From the NCBI RefSeq assembly GCF_022539505.1, contig NC_061509.1, forward strand, positions 211,010,254 to 211,074,253: a stretch of DNA of 64,000 bases, in the 5' to 3' direction. Below the pieces are notes generated by a model, which saw nothing but the letters and a program-made list of their open reading frames with translations, was not told where the DNA came from and searched no databases. Positions 1 to 11,221 of the stretch are shown piece by piece (within the stretch, counting starts at the first letter, position 1; every line of letters starts with the position of its first letter). This DNA is from Lolium rigidum. Lineage: Eukaryota; Streptophyta; Magnoliopsida; Poales; Poaceae. Position numbers and translations under genes: made by a program.

Positions 1-1836
1 GCAAGCGGCGCCGCCGGGGGTAGTACCTACAAGCCTAGCAGCGATGAGGCAACCGGCGCCGCCGGGGGTGGCAGCGAGACAAGCAGCGATGATCCTAGCG
101 GCGCCGCCGGGAGTAGTGGCACCGGGACAAGTGGTTCCAAGAGGCCGCGGAAGGCAAGGCGCCAAAACACGGTCGCCACCGTCAGAGACACAATCAAAGA
201 GGTGGACCCCGCCAGTGGTTTGCCGGTGGAGCCTAAGGATGTTTCCAAGGGGTACGGAAACCAACTGGCATGTATCCTCCGAGAGGTCATCAATCTCAAC
301 GAGACGGATCTCCGAGCTGAGAACAAAGCGCATTTGCGAGCCCAGCTCATTGCGAGGTTGCACTCACGATACAAGTTCCTAGGCGACTACGCCTCCGCTG
401 ATGAAACCAAGAACATTGTGAACTCACAAGCCCTCCTGAAGTTAACCAAACACCTCAGCAGCTATAAGTACATGGTGCGGAAGCTGATTGCTGAGGGCAA
501 AGGTTTCGAAGAGGTCCACTCTGCCTTTCCGCATGTCTCCCAGGCGGACTTTGATGCTTTCCTGGCCAATGAAGAGCTACAAGCGACCAAGAATCGCAAG
601 TTGTGGGGGAAGGAAATGCGGGAGCTTAACATCGGCAACCACAACCTTGGGAGCCGTGGGTACGAGGGAAAGGAGCCCTATTGGGCGAAGGAGGACGAGG
701 CGTATGTAAATGCCGGCATTGAGAAACCCTGGCTCAAGTACAAGGACCCGCTTGAAAGAAGATTCATCAGGTCCCGGTACCATAAGAAGAAACTAACCGG
801 GGAACTTGTCACGGATCCCAAGGTCGTAACCGACATAATTTGGTTCACGAACGACCAGAAGGTCCTGTCGTTGGAGAAAAAATTGGTAAGCAATTTACCG
901 GTTTAATTAGATCAAGTATCGTTCATATAATAGTAGCAACATTTCTAAATGGTTCACGTTTCTTCCGCAGGAAGAAGAAAGACAAAGACTTTCTCAATGT
1001 GACGAAGGCTCCTCGTCCCAGGCGTCGACGGGCAGGGTAGCCTGGGACAAGCCTCTCATACGGGCGCTAAACATCGTTAATGAGAATTCACCTACGAGAA
1101 GGCCGCATAGAGGCCGTGTGGCTGGCGCCGGTACAGGCTACAAGCATGGTCACTACGGCTTGTCGTCTGCGGCCGATAAAAATGCGCGCAATGAGAGGAA
1201 GCAGCGGGAGGTGGAGGAAATGAGGGACTCGATCCTAGCCCAAGTCCAAGCTGGTTTGGTACCGCAATTGGTATAGCAACTCAAAGCTTCACTCGTACCT
1301 GATATCACAGCTGAAGTCGCCGCTTCAGTCCAAGCTGATTTCAATGCTGTCGTCGCGTGGTATGAGGGTGGCAAACAAGCCCCCCCCCCCGCAAATGCAA
1401 GTGGTTAGCTTCGGCAGCAGCAACTCGATGGCGCCGCCGTCCGCCGGCAATGCTGATGTTATAATGGGGACTCCTCCGGCCGCCGGCAATGTCGCAGGTG
1501 CTAGGGATTCACCGTCCATGCCGGGTAGCAGCCCCTCCGTCACTTGCACGCCCGCCGCCACATGTGCTGGCCCATCGACATTAGATGAGCTCAACGCCCT
1601 CACGGTAATTAACTAATGTCTACATCAAGTTAATATATTAGTTTCGTCATCCTTGCCCTCTCTCTAAGGCCATACACATGTTCTCGCAGGCGCTCTCAAC
1701 GCCATGCACCTTCCTGATGAGAGTAAACGGTGAACTCAAAGACGTCGCGAGGGGGTCCATTCTTCGGCCCCTGGATAAGAAGTGGCACACACGAGATATG
1801 GAGGATGACGTTTACCGGGTTGAAGTGGATCGGGCA
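1..1836 (+). pseudogene. CACTA-encoded Ptta/En-Spm plant transposase-like gene, 5' exons (interrupted)
   Basis: The frame is open from base 1, so the gene starts off-window. It begins with Ser/Gly/Ala-rich near-repeats containing GAAGG, then a basic KRPRKARR stretch (possible nuclear signal). Next comes a region with HLSSYKYMVRKLI, WGKEMRELNIGNHNLG, GKEPYWAKED and TGELVTDPKV, diagnostic of the plant transposase (Ptta/En/Spm) family. Exon 1 ends at 885 (GTAAGC donor) and exon 2 starts at 971 after TTCCGCAG. Exon 2 has an in-frame TAG at 1274-1276 and an 11-C run at 1380-1390 where the frame slips by one. Exon 2 ends at 1604 and exon 3 starts at 1690, both at phase 0. Exon 3 is cut after codon 1834-1836 by element A1, whose first three bases are TGA in frame. 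The protein presumably acts as a DNA-binding or accessory transposition factor. The function is inferred from the family; the break is seen directly. Confidence 0.85.
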
Positions 1837-3556
1837 TGATATGTCTCCGACGTATCGATAATTTCTTATGTTCCATGCCACATTATTGATGATATCTACA
1901 TGTTTTATGCATACTTTATGTCATATTTATGCGTTTTCCGGAACTAACCTATTGACGAGATGCCGAAGGGCCAGTTGCTGTTTTTTGCTGTTTTTGGTTT
2001 CAGAAATCCTAGTAAGGAAATATTCTCGGAATCGGACGAAATCAACGCCCAGCATCTTAGGATCACGCGAAGCTTCCAGAACACCCGAGAGAGGCCAGAG
2101 GGGGGCCACTGGGCCACCAGACGCCAGGGTGGCGCGGCCCAGGCCTTGGCCGCGCCCCCTAGTGTGTCACCGCCTCGTCGACCCTCCAACTCCGCCTCTT
2201 CGCCTATATAAAGGTCCCTGACCTAAAACATCGAGACGAAAAAGCCACGGTACGAGAAACCTTCCAGAGCCGCCGCCATCGCGAAGCCAAGATCTGGGGG
2301 ACAGGAGTCTCTGTTCCGGCACGCCGCCGGGACGGGGAAGTGCCCCCGGAAGGCTCCTCCATCGACACCACCGCCATCTCCATCAACGCTGCTTGTCTCC
2401 CATGAGGAGGGAGTAGTTCTCCATCGAGGCTCGGTGCTGTACCGGTAGCTATGTGGTTAATCTCTCTCCTATGTGCTTCAATACAATAATCTCATGAGCT
2501 GCCTTACATGATTGAGATTCATATGATGATGCTTGTAATATAGATGTCATTGTGCTAGTCAAGTGGGTTTTACTTATGTGATCTCCGGAGACTCCTTGTC
2601 CCACGTGCGTAAAGGTGACGAGTGTGTGCACCGTGTGGGTCTCTTAGGCTATATTTCACGAGAATACTTATTCACTGTTATGAATGGCATAGTGAAGTGC
2701 TTATTTATATCCCTTTATGATTGCAATGTGTTTTGTATCACAATTTATCTGTGTGCTACTCTAGTGATGTTATTAAAGTAGTTTATTCCTCCCTGCACGG
2801 TGTAATGGTGACAGTGTGTGCATCGTGTAGTACTTGGCGTAGGCTATGATTTTGATCTCTTGTAGATTATGAAGTTAACTATTGCTATGATAGTATTGAT
2901 GTGATCTATTCCTCCTTTCGTAGTGTGAATGTGACAGTGTGCATGCTATGTTAGTACTTGGTTTGGTTATGTTGATCTGTCATGCACTCTAAGGTTATTT
3001 AAATATGAACATTGAATATTGTGGAGCTTGTTAACTCCGGCATTGAGGGTTTGTGTAATCCTACACAGTTAGTGGTGTTCATCATCCAACAAGAGGGTGT
3101 AGAGTCTAGCATCTATCTATTTATTCTGTTATGTGATCAATGTTGAGAGTGTCCACTAGTGAAAGTATGATCCCTAGGCCTTGTTCCTAAATATCGCTAT
3201 CGCTGCTTGTTTACTTGTTTTACTCGCATCTTTACTTCCTGCAATATTACTACCATCAATCGCACGCCGAGCAAGCACTTTTCCAGGTGCCGTTACTACT
3301 GCTCATATTCATTCATACCACTTGTATTTCACTATCTCTTCGCCGAACTAGTGCACCTATTAGGTGTGTTGGGGACACAAGAGACTTCTTGCTTTATGGT
3401 TGCAGGGTTGCATGAGAGGGATATCTTTGACCTCTTCTTCCTTGAGTTCGATAAACCTTGGGTGATCCACTTAAGGGAAACTTTCTTATGTTCTACAAAC
3501 CTCTGCTCTTGGAGGCCCAACACTGTCTACAAGAATAGAAGCACCCGTAGACATCA
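1837..3556 (+). repeat. 5' LTR of A1 (about 1.72 kb)
   Basis: It starts TGATATGTCTCCGACGTATC and ends GTAGACATCA, and is matched by 7038-8752. It carries a TATA-like box near 2205 followed by a GC-rich leader, then AT-rich sequence with no supported gene. Confidence 0.93.
2205..2213 (+). promoter_or_regulatory. TATA box of A1 5' LTR
   Basis: TATATAAAG sits in a GC-rich context about 370 bp into the LTR and is conserved in the 3' LTR at 7406-7414. The position and sequence fit an RNA polymerase II LTR promoter; transcription start would be about 30 bp downstream. Confidence 0.7.
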
Positions 3557-3566
3557 AGCACTTTTC

Positions 3567-3584
3567 TGGCGCCGTTGCCGGGGA
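3567..3584 (+). promoter_or_regulatory. Primer binding site of A1, tRNA-Asp type
   Basis: TGGCGCCGTTGCCGGGGA lies 10 nt after the 5' LTR. It is complementary to the 3' end of plant tRNA-Asp, the primer typical of Athila-lineage elements. The same site recurs in A3 at 48244-48261. Confidence 0.88.
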
Positions 3585-3719
3585 GGAAAGGAAAAAGGCA
3601 CTCATACTCCGGTCCCAGGTGAAGTACTTTTCTGTTGCCGTTGTGTGTGTGCTCGAAGCTATTTCCTTTAGATCCTGCAATTGCATCTTTTTGTTTCTTG
3701 TTTACACTAGTTAGGCATA

Positions 3720-4466
3720 ATGGACAACAATGAGCTTCTTATTCTATTTCCTGATTTAAGACATGGATGGTTTGATTCGAAAATTAAAAAACATATGGAA
3801 CATATTAGTATGAACGCTTTGAACACCATTGTTGCTAATGATATGGAAAATTCTAAGCTTGGGGAAGCTGGCTTTGATGAGCATGATATTTTTAGTCCCC
3901 CAAGCATTGAGGAGAAAATTTACTTTGATGATACTTTGCCTCCTATTTATGATGATTATAATGATATTGGTCTTTTAGTACACTTTGTTATGGAGGATAA
4001 ATTTGATTATGATTACAATATGCCTCCTATATTTTATGATGAGAATAATAATGATAGCTACTTTGTTGAATTTGCTCCCACTACAACTAATAAAATTGAT
4101 TATGCCTATGTGGAGAGTAATAATTTTATGCATGAGACTCATGATAAGAATGCTTTATGTGATAGTTATATTGTTGAGTTTGCTCATGTTGCTACTGAAA
4201 GTTATTATGAGAGAGGAAAATATGGTTGTAGAAATTTTCATGTTACTAAAACACCTCTCTATGTGCTGAAATTTTTGAAGCTACACTTATTCTATCTTCC
4301 TATGCTTGTTACTTTTTTCTTCATGAACTTGTTTATTTACAAGATTCCTATGCATAGGAAGCATGTTAGGCTTAAATTTGTTTTGAATTTTCCTTTTGAT
4401 GTTTTTTTTTTGCTTCAACTACTATTTCTTGCGAGTGCATCATTAAAACTGCTGAGCCCATCTTAA
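3720..4466 (+). CDS. A1-encoded 248-aa protein of unknown function with two C-terminal hydrophobic segments
   Basis: This is the only long ORF of element A1, starting at ATG 3720 about 135 nt after the PBS. Residues 1-60 are mixed (KKHMEHISMNALNTIV, LGEAGFDEHDIFSPPSIEEK). Residues 65-160 are acidic and Tyr-rich with imperfect repeats of PPIYDDY/PPIFYDE type. The C-terminus holds two strongly hydrophobic stretches at about 188-208 and 220-243, possible membrane spans. I recognise it as a kind of ORF recurrent in grass Athila-derived non-autonomous elements, but know no function. An envelope-like role is conceivable from the membrane segments and is only an inference. No CCHC knuckle, DSGA or polymerase motif is present. 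A conserved inverted-repeat motif follows the stop by about 18 nt. Confidence 0.6.
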   Translation: MDNNELLILFPDLRHGWFDSKIKKHMEHISMNALNTIVANDMENSKLGEAGFDEHDIFSPPSIEEKIYFDDTLPPIYDDYNDIGLLVHFVMEDKFDYDYNMPPIFYDENNNDSYFVEFAPTTTNKIDYAYVESNNFMHETHDKNALCDSYIVEFAHVATESYYERGKYGCRNFHVTKTPLYVLKFLKLHLFYLPMLVTFFFMNLFIYKIPMHRKHVRLKFVLNFPFDVFFLLQLLFLASASLKLLSPS

Positions 4467-7023
4467 TGGCTATAAAGAAAGAACTTCTTGGAAGATAACC
4501 CATGTGTTTATTTTGTTACAGTACTTTTATTTTGTATTTGTGTCTTGGAAGTTGTTACTACTGTAGCAACCTCTCCTTATCTTAATTTTGTTGCATTGTT
4601 GTGCCAAGTAAAGTCTTTGATAGTAAGGTTCATACTAGATTTGGATTACTGCGCAGAAAAAGATTTCTTGCTGTCACAAATCTGGGTCTAATTCTCTGTA
4701 GGTAACTCAGAAAATTATGCCAATTTACGTAAGTGATCCTCAGATATGTACGCAACTTTCATTCAATTTGAGTATTTTCATCTGAGCAAGTCTGGTGCCT
4801 CAATAAAATTCGTCTTTACGGACTGTTCTGTTTTGACAGATTCTGCCTTTTATTTCGCATTGCTTCTTTCGTTGTGTTGGGTGGATTTCTTTGTTCCATT
4901 ACCTTCCAGTAGCTTTTAGCAATGTCCAGAAGTGTTAAGAATGATTGTGTCACCTCTGAACATGTGAGTTTTTGATTATGCACTAACCCTCTAATGAGTT
5001 TGTTTTGAGTTTGGTGTGGAGGAAGTTTTCAAGGGTCAAGAGAGGAGGCTGATATACTACGATCAAGGAGAGTGAAAGCTCTAAGCTTGGGGATGCCCCG
5101 GTGGTTCATCCCTGCATATTTCAAGAAGACTCAAGCGTCTAAGCTTGGGGATGCCCAAGGCATACCCTTCTTCATCGACAACTTATCAGGTTTCTTCTCT
5201 TGAAACTATATTTTTATTCGGTCACATCTTATGTACTTTACTTGGAGCGTCCGTGTGCTTTTATTTTTGTTTTGTTATTTTCATTCTCTGAATAAATATA
5301 TGCTTGTGTGGGAGAGAGACACGCTCCGCTGGTTCATATGAACACATGTGTTCTTAGCTTTTAATGTTCATGGCGAAGGTTGAAACTGCTTCGTTCATTG
5401 GTATATGGTTGGAAACGGAAAATGCTACATGTAGTAATTGATAAAATGTATTGGATAATGTGATACTTGGCAATTGTTGTGCTCATGTTTAAGCTCTTGC
5501 ATCATATACTTTGCACCCATTAATGAAGAAAAGAGCTTGCTAAAATTTGGTTTGCATAATTGGTCTCTCTAAAGTCTAGATAATTTCTAGTATTGAGTTT
5601 TGAACAACAAAGAAGACGGTGTAGAGTCTTATAATGTTTATAATATGTCTTTTATGTGAGTATTGCTGCACCGGTTCATCCTTGTGTTTGTTTCAAATAA
5701 CCTTGCTAGCCTAAACCTTGTATCGAGAGGGAATACTTCTCATGCATCCAAAATCCTTGAGCCAACCACTATGCCATTTATGTCCACCATACCTACCTAC
5801 TACATGGTATTTCTCCGCCATTCCAAAGTAAATTGCTTGAGTGCTACCTTTAAAATTTCCATTCTTTACCTTTGCAATATATAGCTCATGGGACAAATAC
5901 CTTAAAAACTATTGTGGTATTGAATATGTACTTATGCACTTTATCTCTTATTAAGTTGTTTGTTGTGCGATAACCATGTTCCTGGGGACGCCATCAACTA
6001 CTCTTTGTTGAATATCATGTGAGTTTCTATGCATGTTCGTCTTGTCTGAAGTAAGGGAGATTTACCACTAGTTGAATGGTTAGAGCATGCATACTGTTAG
6101 AGAAGAACATTGGGCCGCTAACTAAAGCCATGAATCATGGTGGAAGTTTCAGTTTTGGACAAATATCCTCAATCTCATATGAGAACATTAATTGTTGCTA
6201 AATGCTTATGCATTAAAGGGGAGTCCATTAGCTGTTGTCTATGTTGTCCCGGTATGGATGTCTAAGTTGAGAATAATCAAAAGCGAGAAATCCAAATGCG
6301 AGCTTTCTCCTTAGACCTTTGTACAGGCGGCATAGAGGTACCCCTTTGTGACACTTGGTTAAAACATGTGTATTGCGATGATAATCCCGGTAATCCAAGC
6401 TAATTAGGACAAGGTGCGGGCACTATTAGTATACTATGCATGAGGCTTGCAACTTGTAAGATATAATTTACATGATACATATGCTTTATTACTACCATTG
6501 ACAAAATTGTTTCTTGTTTTCAAAATCAAAGCTCTAGCACAAATATAGCAATCAATGCTTCCCTCTGCGAAGGGCCTTTCTTTTACCTTTATGTTGAGTC
6601 AGTTCACCTATCTCTCTCCACCTCAAGAAGCAAACACTTGTGTGAACTGTGCATTGATTCCTACATACTTGCATATTGCACTTGTTATATTACTTTACAT
6701 TGACAATATCCATGAGATATACATGTTATAAGTTGAAAGCAACCGCTGAAACTCAATCTTCCTTTGTGTTGCTTCAATACCTTTACTTTGATTTATTGCT
6801 TTATGAGTTAACTCTTATGCAAGACTTATTGATGCTTGTCTTGAAAGTACTATTCATGAAAAGTCTTTGCTTTATGATTCATTTGTTTACTCATGTCATT
6901 TACCATTGTTTTGATCGCTACATTCATTACATGTTTTTACAATAGTATGATCAAGGTTATGATGGCATGTCACTCCAGAAATTATCTTTGTTATCGTTTA
7001 CCTGCTCGGGACGAGCAGAAACT
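4467..7023 (+). other. Non-coding internal region of A1 (3' internal domain)
   Basis: AT-rich, no supported gene. It aligns along its length with the A3 internal region 49190-51740. It contains the post-ORF motif near 4483-4505, two internal copies of the PPT-like word at 5083-5097 and 5141-5155, and a GCTCGGGACGAGC palindrome near 7005-7017 just upstream of the PPT. Confidence 0.75.
5083..5155 (+). repeat. Two internal copies of the PPT-like word AAGCTTGGGGATGCC in A1
   Basis: Copies at 5083-5097 and 5141-5155 match the terminal polypurine tract word at 7024-7037. A3 has the same arrangement at 49801-49815 and 49860-49874. Spacing is 58-59 bp in both elements. Confidence 0.8.
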
Positions 7024-7037
7024 AAGCTTGGGGATGC
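7024..7037 (+). promoter_or_regulatory. Polypurine tract of A1
   Basis: AAGCTTGGGGATGC lies directly against the 3' LTR start. Its position identifies it as the plus-strand primer site. Confidence 0.8.
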
Positions 7038-8752
7038 TGATACGTCTCCGACGTATCGATAATTTCTTATGTTCCATGCCACATTATTGATGATATCTAC
7101 GTGTTTTATGCATACTTTATGTCATATTTATGCGTTTTCCGGAACTAACCTATTGACGAGATGCCGAAGGGCCAGTTGTCTGTTTTTTGCTCGTTTTTGG
7201 TTTCAGAAATCCTAGTAAGGAAATATTCTCGGAATCGGACGAAATCAACGCCCAGCATCTTAGGATCACGCGAAGCTTCCGAACACCCGAGAGATGCCGG
7301 AGGGGGCCATCGGGCCACCGGACGCCGAGGTGGCGCGGCCCGGGCCTTGGCCGCGCCCCCTAGTGTGTCACCGCCTCGTCGACCCTCCGACTCCGCCTCT
7401 TCGCCTATATAAAGGTCCCCGACCTAAAACATCGAGACGAAAAAGCCACGGTACGAGAAACCTTCCCGAGCCGCCGCCATCGCGAAGCCAAGATCCGGGG
7501 GACGAGGAGTCTCTGTTCCGGCACGCCACCGGGACGGGGAAGTGCCCCGGAAGGCTCCTCCATCGACACCACCGCCATCTCCATCAACGCTGATGTCTCC
7601 CATGAGGAGGGAGTAGTTCTCCATCGAGGCTCGGGGCTGTACCGGTAGCTATGTGGTTAATCTCTCTCCTATGTGCTTCAATACAATAATCTCATGAGCT
7701 GCCTTACATGATTGAGATTCATATGATGATGCTTGTAATCTAGATGTCATTATGCTAGTCAAGTGGGTTTTACTTATGTGATCTCCGGAGACTCCTTGTC
7801 CCACGTGTGTAAAGGTGACGAGTGTGTGCACCGTGTGGGTCTCTTAGGCTATATTTCACAGAATACTTATTCACCGTTATGAATGGCATAGTGAAGTGCT
7901 TATTTATATCCCTTTATGATTGCAATGTGTTTTGTATCACAATTTATCTGTGTGCTACTCTAGTGATGTTATTAAAGTAGTTTATTCCTCCCGCACGGTG
8001 TAATGGTGACAAGTGTGTGCATCGTGTAGTACTTGGCGTAGGCTATGATTGTGATCTCTTGTAGATTATGAAGTTAACTATTGCTATGATAGTATTGATG
8101 TGACCTATTCCTCCTTTCGTAGTGTGAAGGTGACAGTGTGCATGCTATGTTAGTACTTGGTTTGGTTATGTCGATCTGTCATGCACTCTAAGGTTATTTA
8201 AATATGAACATTGAATATTGTGGAGCTTGTTAACTCCGGCATTGAGGGTTCGTGTAATCCTACACAGTTAGTGGTGTTCATCATCCAACAAGAGGGTGTA
8301 GAGTCTAGCATCTATCTATTTATTCTGTTATGTGATCAATGTTGAGAGTGTCCACTAGTGAAAGTATGATCCCTAGGCCTTGTTCCTAAATACGCTATCG
8401 CTGCTTGTTTACTTGTTTTACTCGCATCTTTACTTCCTGCAATATTACTACCATCAATCGCACGCCGGCAAGCACTTTTCTGGCGCCGTTACTACTGCTC
8501 ATATTCATTCATACCACTTGTATTTCACTATCTCTTCACCGAACTAGTGCACCTATTAGGTGTGTTGGGGACACAAGAGACTTCTTGCTTTGTGGTTGCA
8601 GGGTTGCATGAGAGGGATATCTTTGACCTCTTCCTCCCTGAGTTCGATAAACCTTGGGTGATCCACTTAAGGGAAACTTGCTGCTGTTCTACAAACCTCT
8701 GCTCTTGGAGGCCCAACACTGTCTACAAGAATAGAAGCACCCGTAGACATCA
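7038..8752 (+). repeat. 3' LTR of A1 (about 1.72 kb)
   Basis: TGATACGTCTCC to GTAGACATCA, followed by the target duplication GGGCA at 8753-8757. It repeats the TATA box at 7406-7414. CAG/CTG words of the 5' LTR appear here as CGAG, CGG, CCG or CTCG, for example CTCG at 7190-7193 against CTG at 1988-1990. Confidence 0.93.
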
Positions 8753-8757
8753 GGGCA

Positions 8758-10522
8758 TTACCGGGCTATGAGGATTTGTTTCCTCTTAATCAACCGCATG
8801 GTGCCGATGACGATAGCCCGTTGAATCTGGCCTCACTGAAGGGGTGGGTACTGCTATGGCCGAAGACCCTAATTCGGATCAACACCTACTCGGGGTCGAC
8901 GGCAAGCAAAGACAAGCACCTTGCGGCGCCACAGGTCAGCGTCCCTCCACGACAGCCAGCGGCACCGGTGGTCATCGCCCCACCACGACGGCCAGCGGCG
9001 CCGGTGGTCATTGCCCCACCACAACAGCCAGCGGCGCCGGTGGTCATCGCCCCACCACAACAACCAGCGGTGCCAGAGGCCGAGGAATACGAACGTGAGA
9101 ACTTCCAATGGGATATTCCTACGTCTTCACAAGTTGTCCATGAGGATGCGCCGGCCTCGAAATATGTGTGCTCCAAGAAGCTGTTCGATTCTCAAGAAAC
9201 GGCTGAGGAGGAAAATCCTGAGGAGGTCGCCACCGCCACCGTCAAAAAGATGCTGAGCCCAAACACACTCCGTGCTACGGCCAATACGGCGATGGATGGT
9301 CCAGTAGTACAACCCAAGAAGAGGAAGAGGCCAAATAAGAAGGACGCCAAAGACAAGGCGGCGGCCAAATCCAAGGACAAGGTCCCACTCCTTGACAAGT
9401 TGCCAAACAATTGGTGACCTCTGCATCACTTGGGTGCACCGATGCTGCCGGAGCATGTCATCAACAAACTCACTGCGGATATGAGGAGCTTGCATGAGAC
9501 TGTCAGGCATGTGGAGAAGCAACTTCTCAAATCAAAAGATCCTAGTTACCCTCTCTTCGTGGCGAAGGTGCCAACTGGCATGAACTTCATCGAGAAGTAC
9601 CCCGCGGACTTGTGCTTCATCCGGTTCAATGACATCTTCAGCATCTATCGCATGCAAATGCTCCACTTTAGTGTGGTTCGCCTAGTTGCTCTTAGCTTGT
9701 CTTCCCAGATTGTTAAGGAGGGGACGCCGACCATCGCGATAATGGACCCCTTCTATATGCGGGAGAGCATCATCTGCAACGCTGGGGATCGGGCGATTGC
9801 CACCCAGCAGGTCGATGATTTCATGCTGGCGAACATTAAAAAGGGCGCCATTCTCATCCCTTACTTCCCCGAGTAAGTAATCACTCGCTAGTCCCCCATC
9901 ACCATTCTATCCTATATCTCCATTTGCATTTCCAAAGGTTAATCCGTGTGTTTTCCGCAGAGACAAGTTACTGCACCCTCATCGTCGTGCACCCGCAACA
10001 CTCGCATGCGATCTATCTCGACTCGGGTAGGGACCACAAGAAAGACTACACCCACATCAGGGCCCTTCTCAATGATGCTCTCACCGGCTTCGCCAACAAG
10101 GCAGGCCCCCTCAAAGTAGAGAGGAAATCCCGAGGAGGCTTGGTCTTACCCACACAACCAACTTCCCCTGCCTCAGGCAGTCGACGGAAGACAATGAGAT
10201 GGACGCGTGGTACGCCATCCTTCAGATGCAGGAGTACATAAAGTACGCAGATGACATGTTGCTGCCAGAGAATCTCAGAAATAGGTTTGCAAACATGGCG
10301 GATGCCCCTGATAGAGAGATTAGAAAGAACTGGGATCGCATCCAGCAGTTCATTTGCACGATAATCCTGCAGGATGTCAACACTAGGTCTGGCGAGTTCT
10401 TCTACGGCTGCGGTCTACCACCTAATGACGAGATAGAACTCCGCTTGGAGATGTCGCGTGATGAGAGGCCGTTCAACTCGCTTGAGGGCTGCCGTCCATT
10501 CCCCCCTAGGCGTACAACCTGA
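8758..10522 (+). pseudogene. CACTA gene continuation: Pro-rich linker and Ulp1-like C48 protease region, broken
   Basis: The exon interrupted by A1 resumes in phase here (LPGYEDLFPLNQ, then GWVLLWPKTLIRI). A proline-rich tandem repeat of the unit APVVIAPP(Q/R) follows, then a Lys-rich stretch (QPKKRKRPNKKDAKDK). A TGA at 9415-9417 interrupts the frame, which continues (MLPEHVINKL, MRESIICNAGDRAI, ILIPYFPE). The intron is 9873-9960 (GTAAGT...TTCCGCAG). The next exon holds CTLIVVHPQHSHAIYLDSG, the Ulp1 His/Asp region, but its first codons are out of frame. The frame slips again between about 10110 and 10165, and the last frame gives MDAWYAILQM and ends at TGA 10520-10522. Ulp1 proteases remove SUMO-like modifiers; in CACTA elements the role is unknown. 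The expected catalytic His and Cys are not present, so this copy should be inactive. Confidence 0.8.
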
Positions 10523-11221
10523 TCCTACGACAGGAACACTATTGCTAAAGCTTGAACGATATGTCCTTGAAGTTCCGTATTGTAATAATTGCTATATATT
10601 CCCATAGAATCGACTTGTTGCTTTTATTTAGTTGTATGGATGTGCAAGTGAACATGTGTCTATAGTTTCATTTACTTTGCTATATATTTCAAGATTATGG
10701 CGTAGATCCTTTAATAATTATTTGCATTTACTCGACCTCACTTGCCTTGTATTTGGAGTTCGCCGATGATTAGAATGTTCGGTCACTCGTACACTCGGGG
10801 GTGGAGCCAGTGAGTCTTGGTGCGATGGCCACAAGTATCAATCTATTGTGCATCCTACCTAGCCTCACTGACTCCATCCCTGGATGTTAATATTTGTTTC
10901 GACCGACAAAGTATGAGGCACGCTATTTAATTCGTACTACTTGTCTTTTATTTGAGTTCGCACTTCTTAATTGCATTGGCCGATGATTAAAATGTTTGGT
11001 CTTGTACACTCAGGGGTGGGGACAGTGAGGCTTGGTGTGATGGCCACAAATATCAATCTATTGTGCATCCTACCTAGCCTCGCTGACCCCATCCCTGTAT
11101 GTTAATATTTATTTCGACCAACAAAGTATGAGGCACATGCTATTTAGTTCATACTACTTGTCTCTTATTTGAGTTGGCACTTGTTCATTGCATTGGTACT
11201 AACGTTTTACTTTTCTTGTGC
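10523..11221 (+). other. CACTA non-coding spacer with a 217-bp tandem duplication
   Basis: No gene is seen. About 10757-10973 and 10974-11190 are two diverged copies (period 217 bp) sharing CAATCTATTGTGCATCCTAC and CAAAGTATGAGGCAC. Confidence 0.75.

Larger units (their letters stand above)
1837..8752 (+). mobile_element. Athila-type (Ty3/Gypsy) LTR retrotransposon A1, complete, nested in CACTA gene
   Basis: Two LTRs start TGAT(A/T)(C/T)GTCTCC and end ACATCA. They flank an internal region of about 3.5 kb with an Asp-tRNA-type PBS and a PPT. The 5-bp target duplication GGGCA is exact at 1832-1836 and 8753-8757. The only sizeable ORF is a 248-residue protein of unknown function; no gag, protease, RT or integrase is visible, so the element is non-autonomous. 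LTR family and PBS place it with the Athila lineage (Sabrina-like families of Triticeae). The few LTR differences lie mostly at CAG/CTG sites. Confidence 0.93.

Noticed and set aside
1269..1276. TAG at 1274-1276 in the CACTA gene as another CAG/CTG artefact
   Set aside because: CAG to TAG is the change expected from true deamination of a methylated CHG cytosine, unlike the CGAG/CGG changes, so it may be a real nonsense mutation.
8941..9070. Short tandem repeat in the Ptta/Ulp1 gene considered as a CRISPR or satellite array
   Set aside because: It is an in-frame coding repeat of a Pro-rich unit (APVVIAPP) with no spacers.
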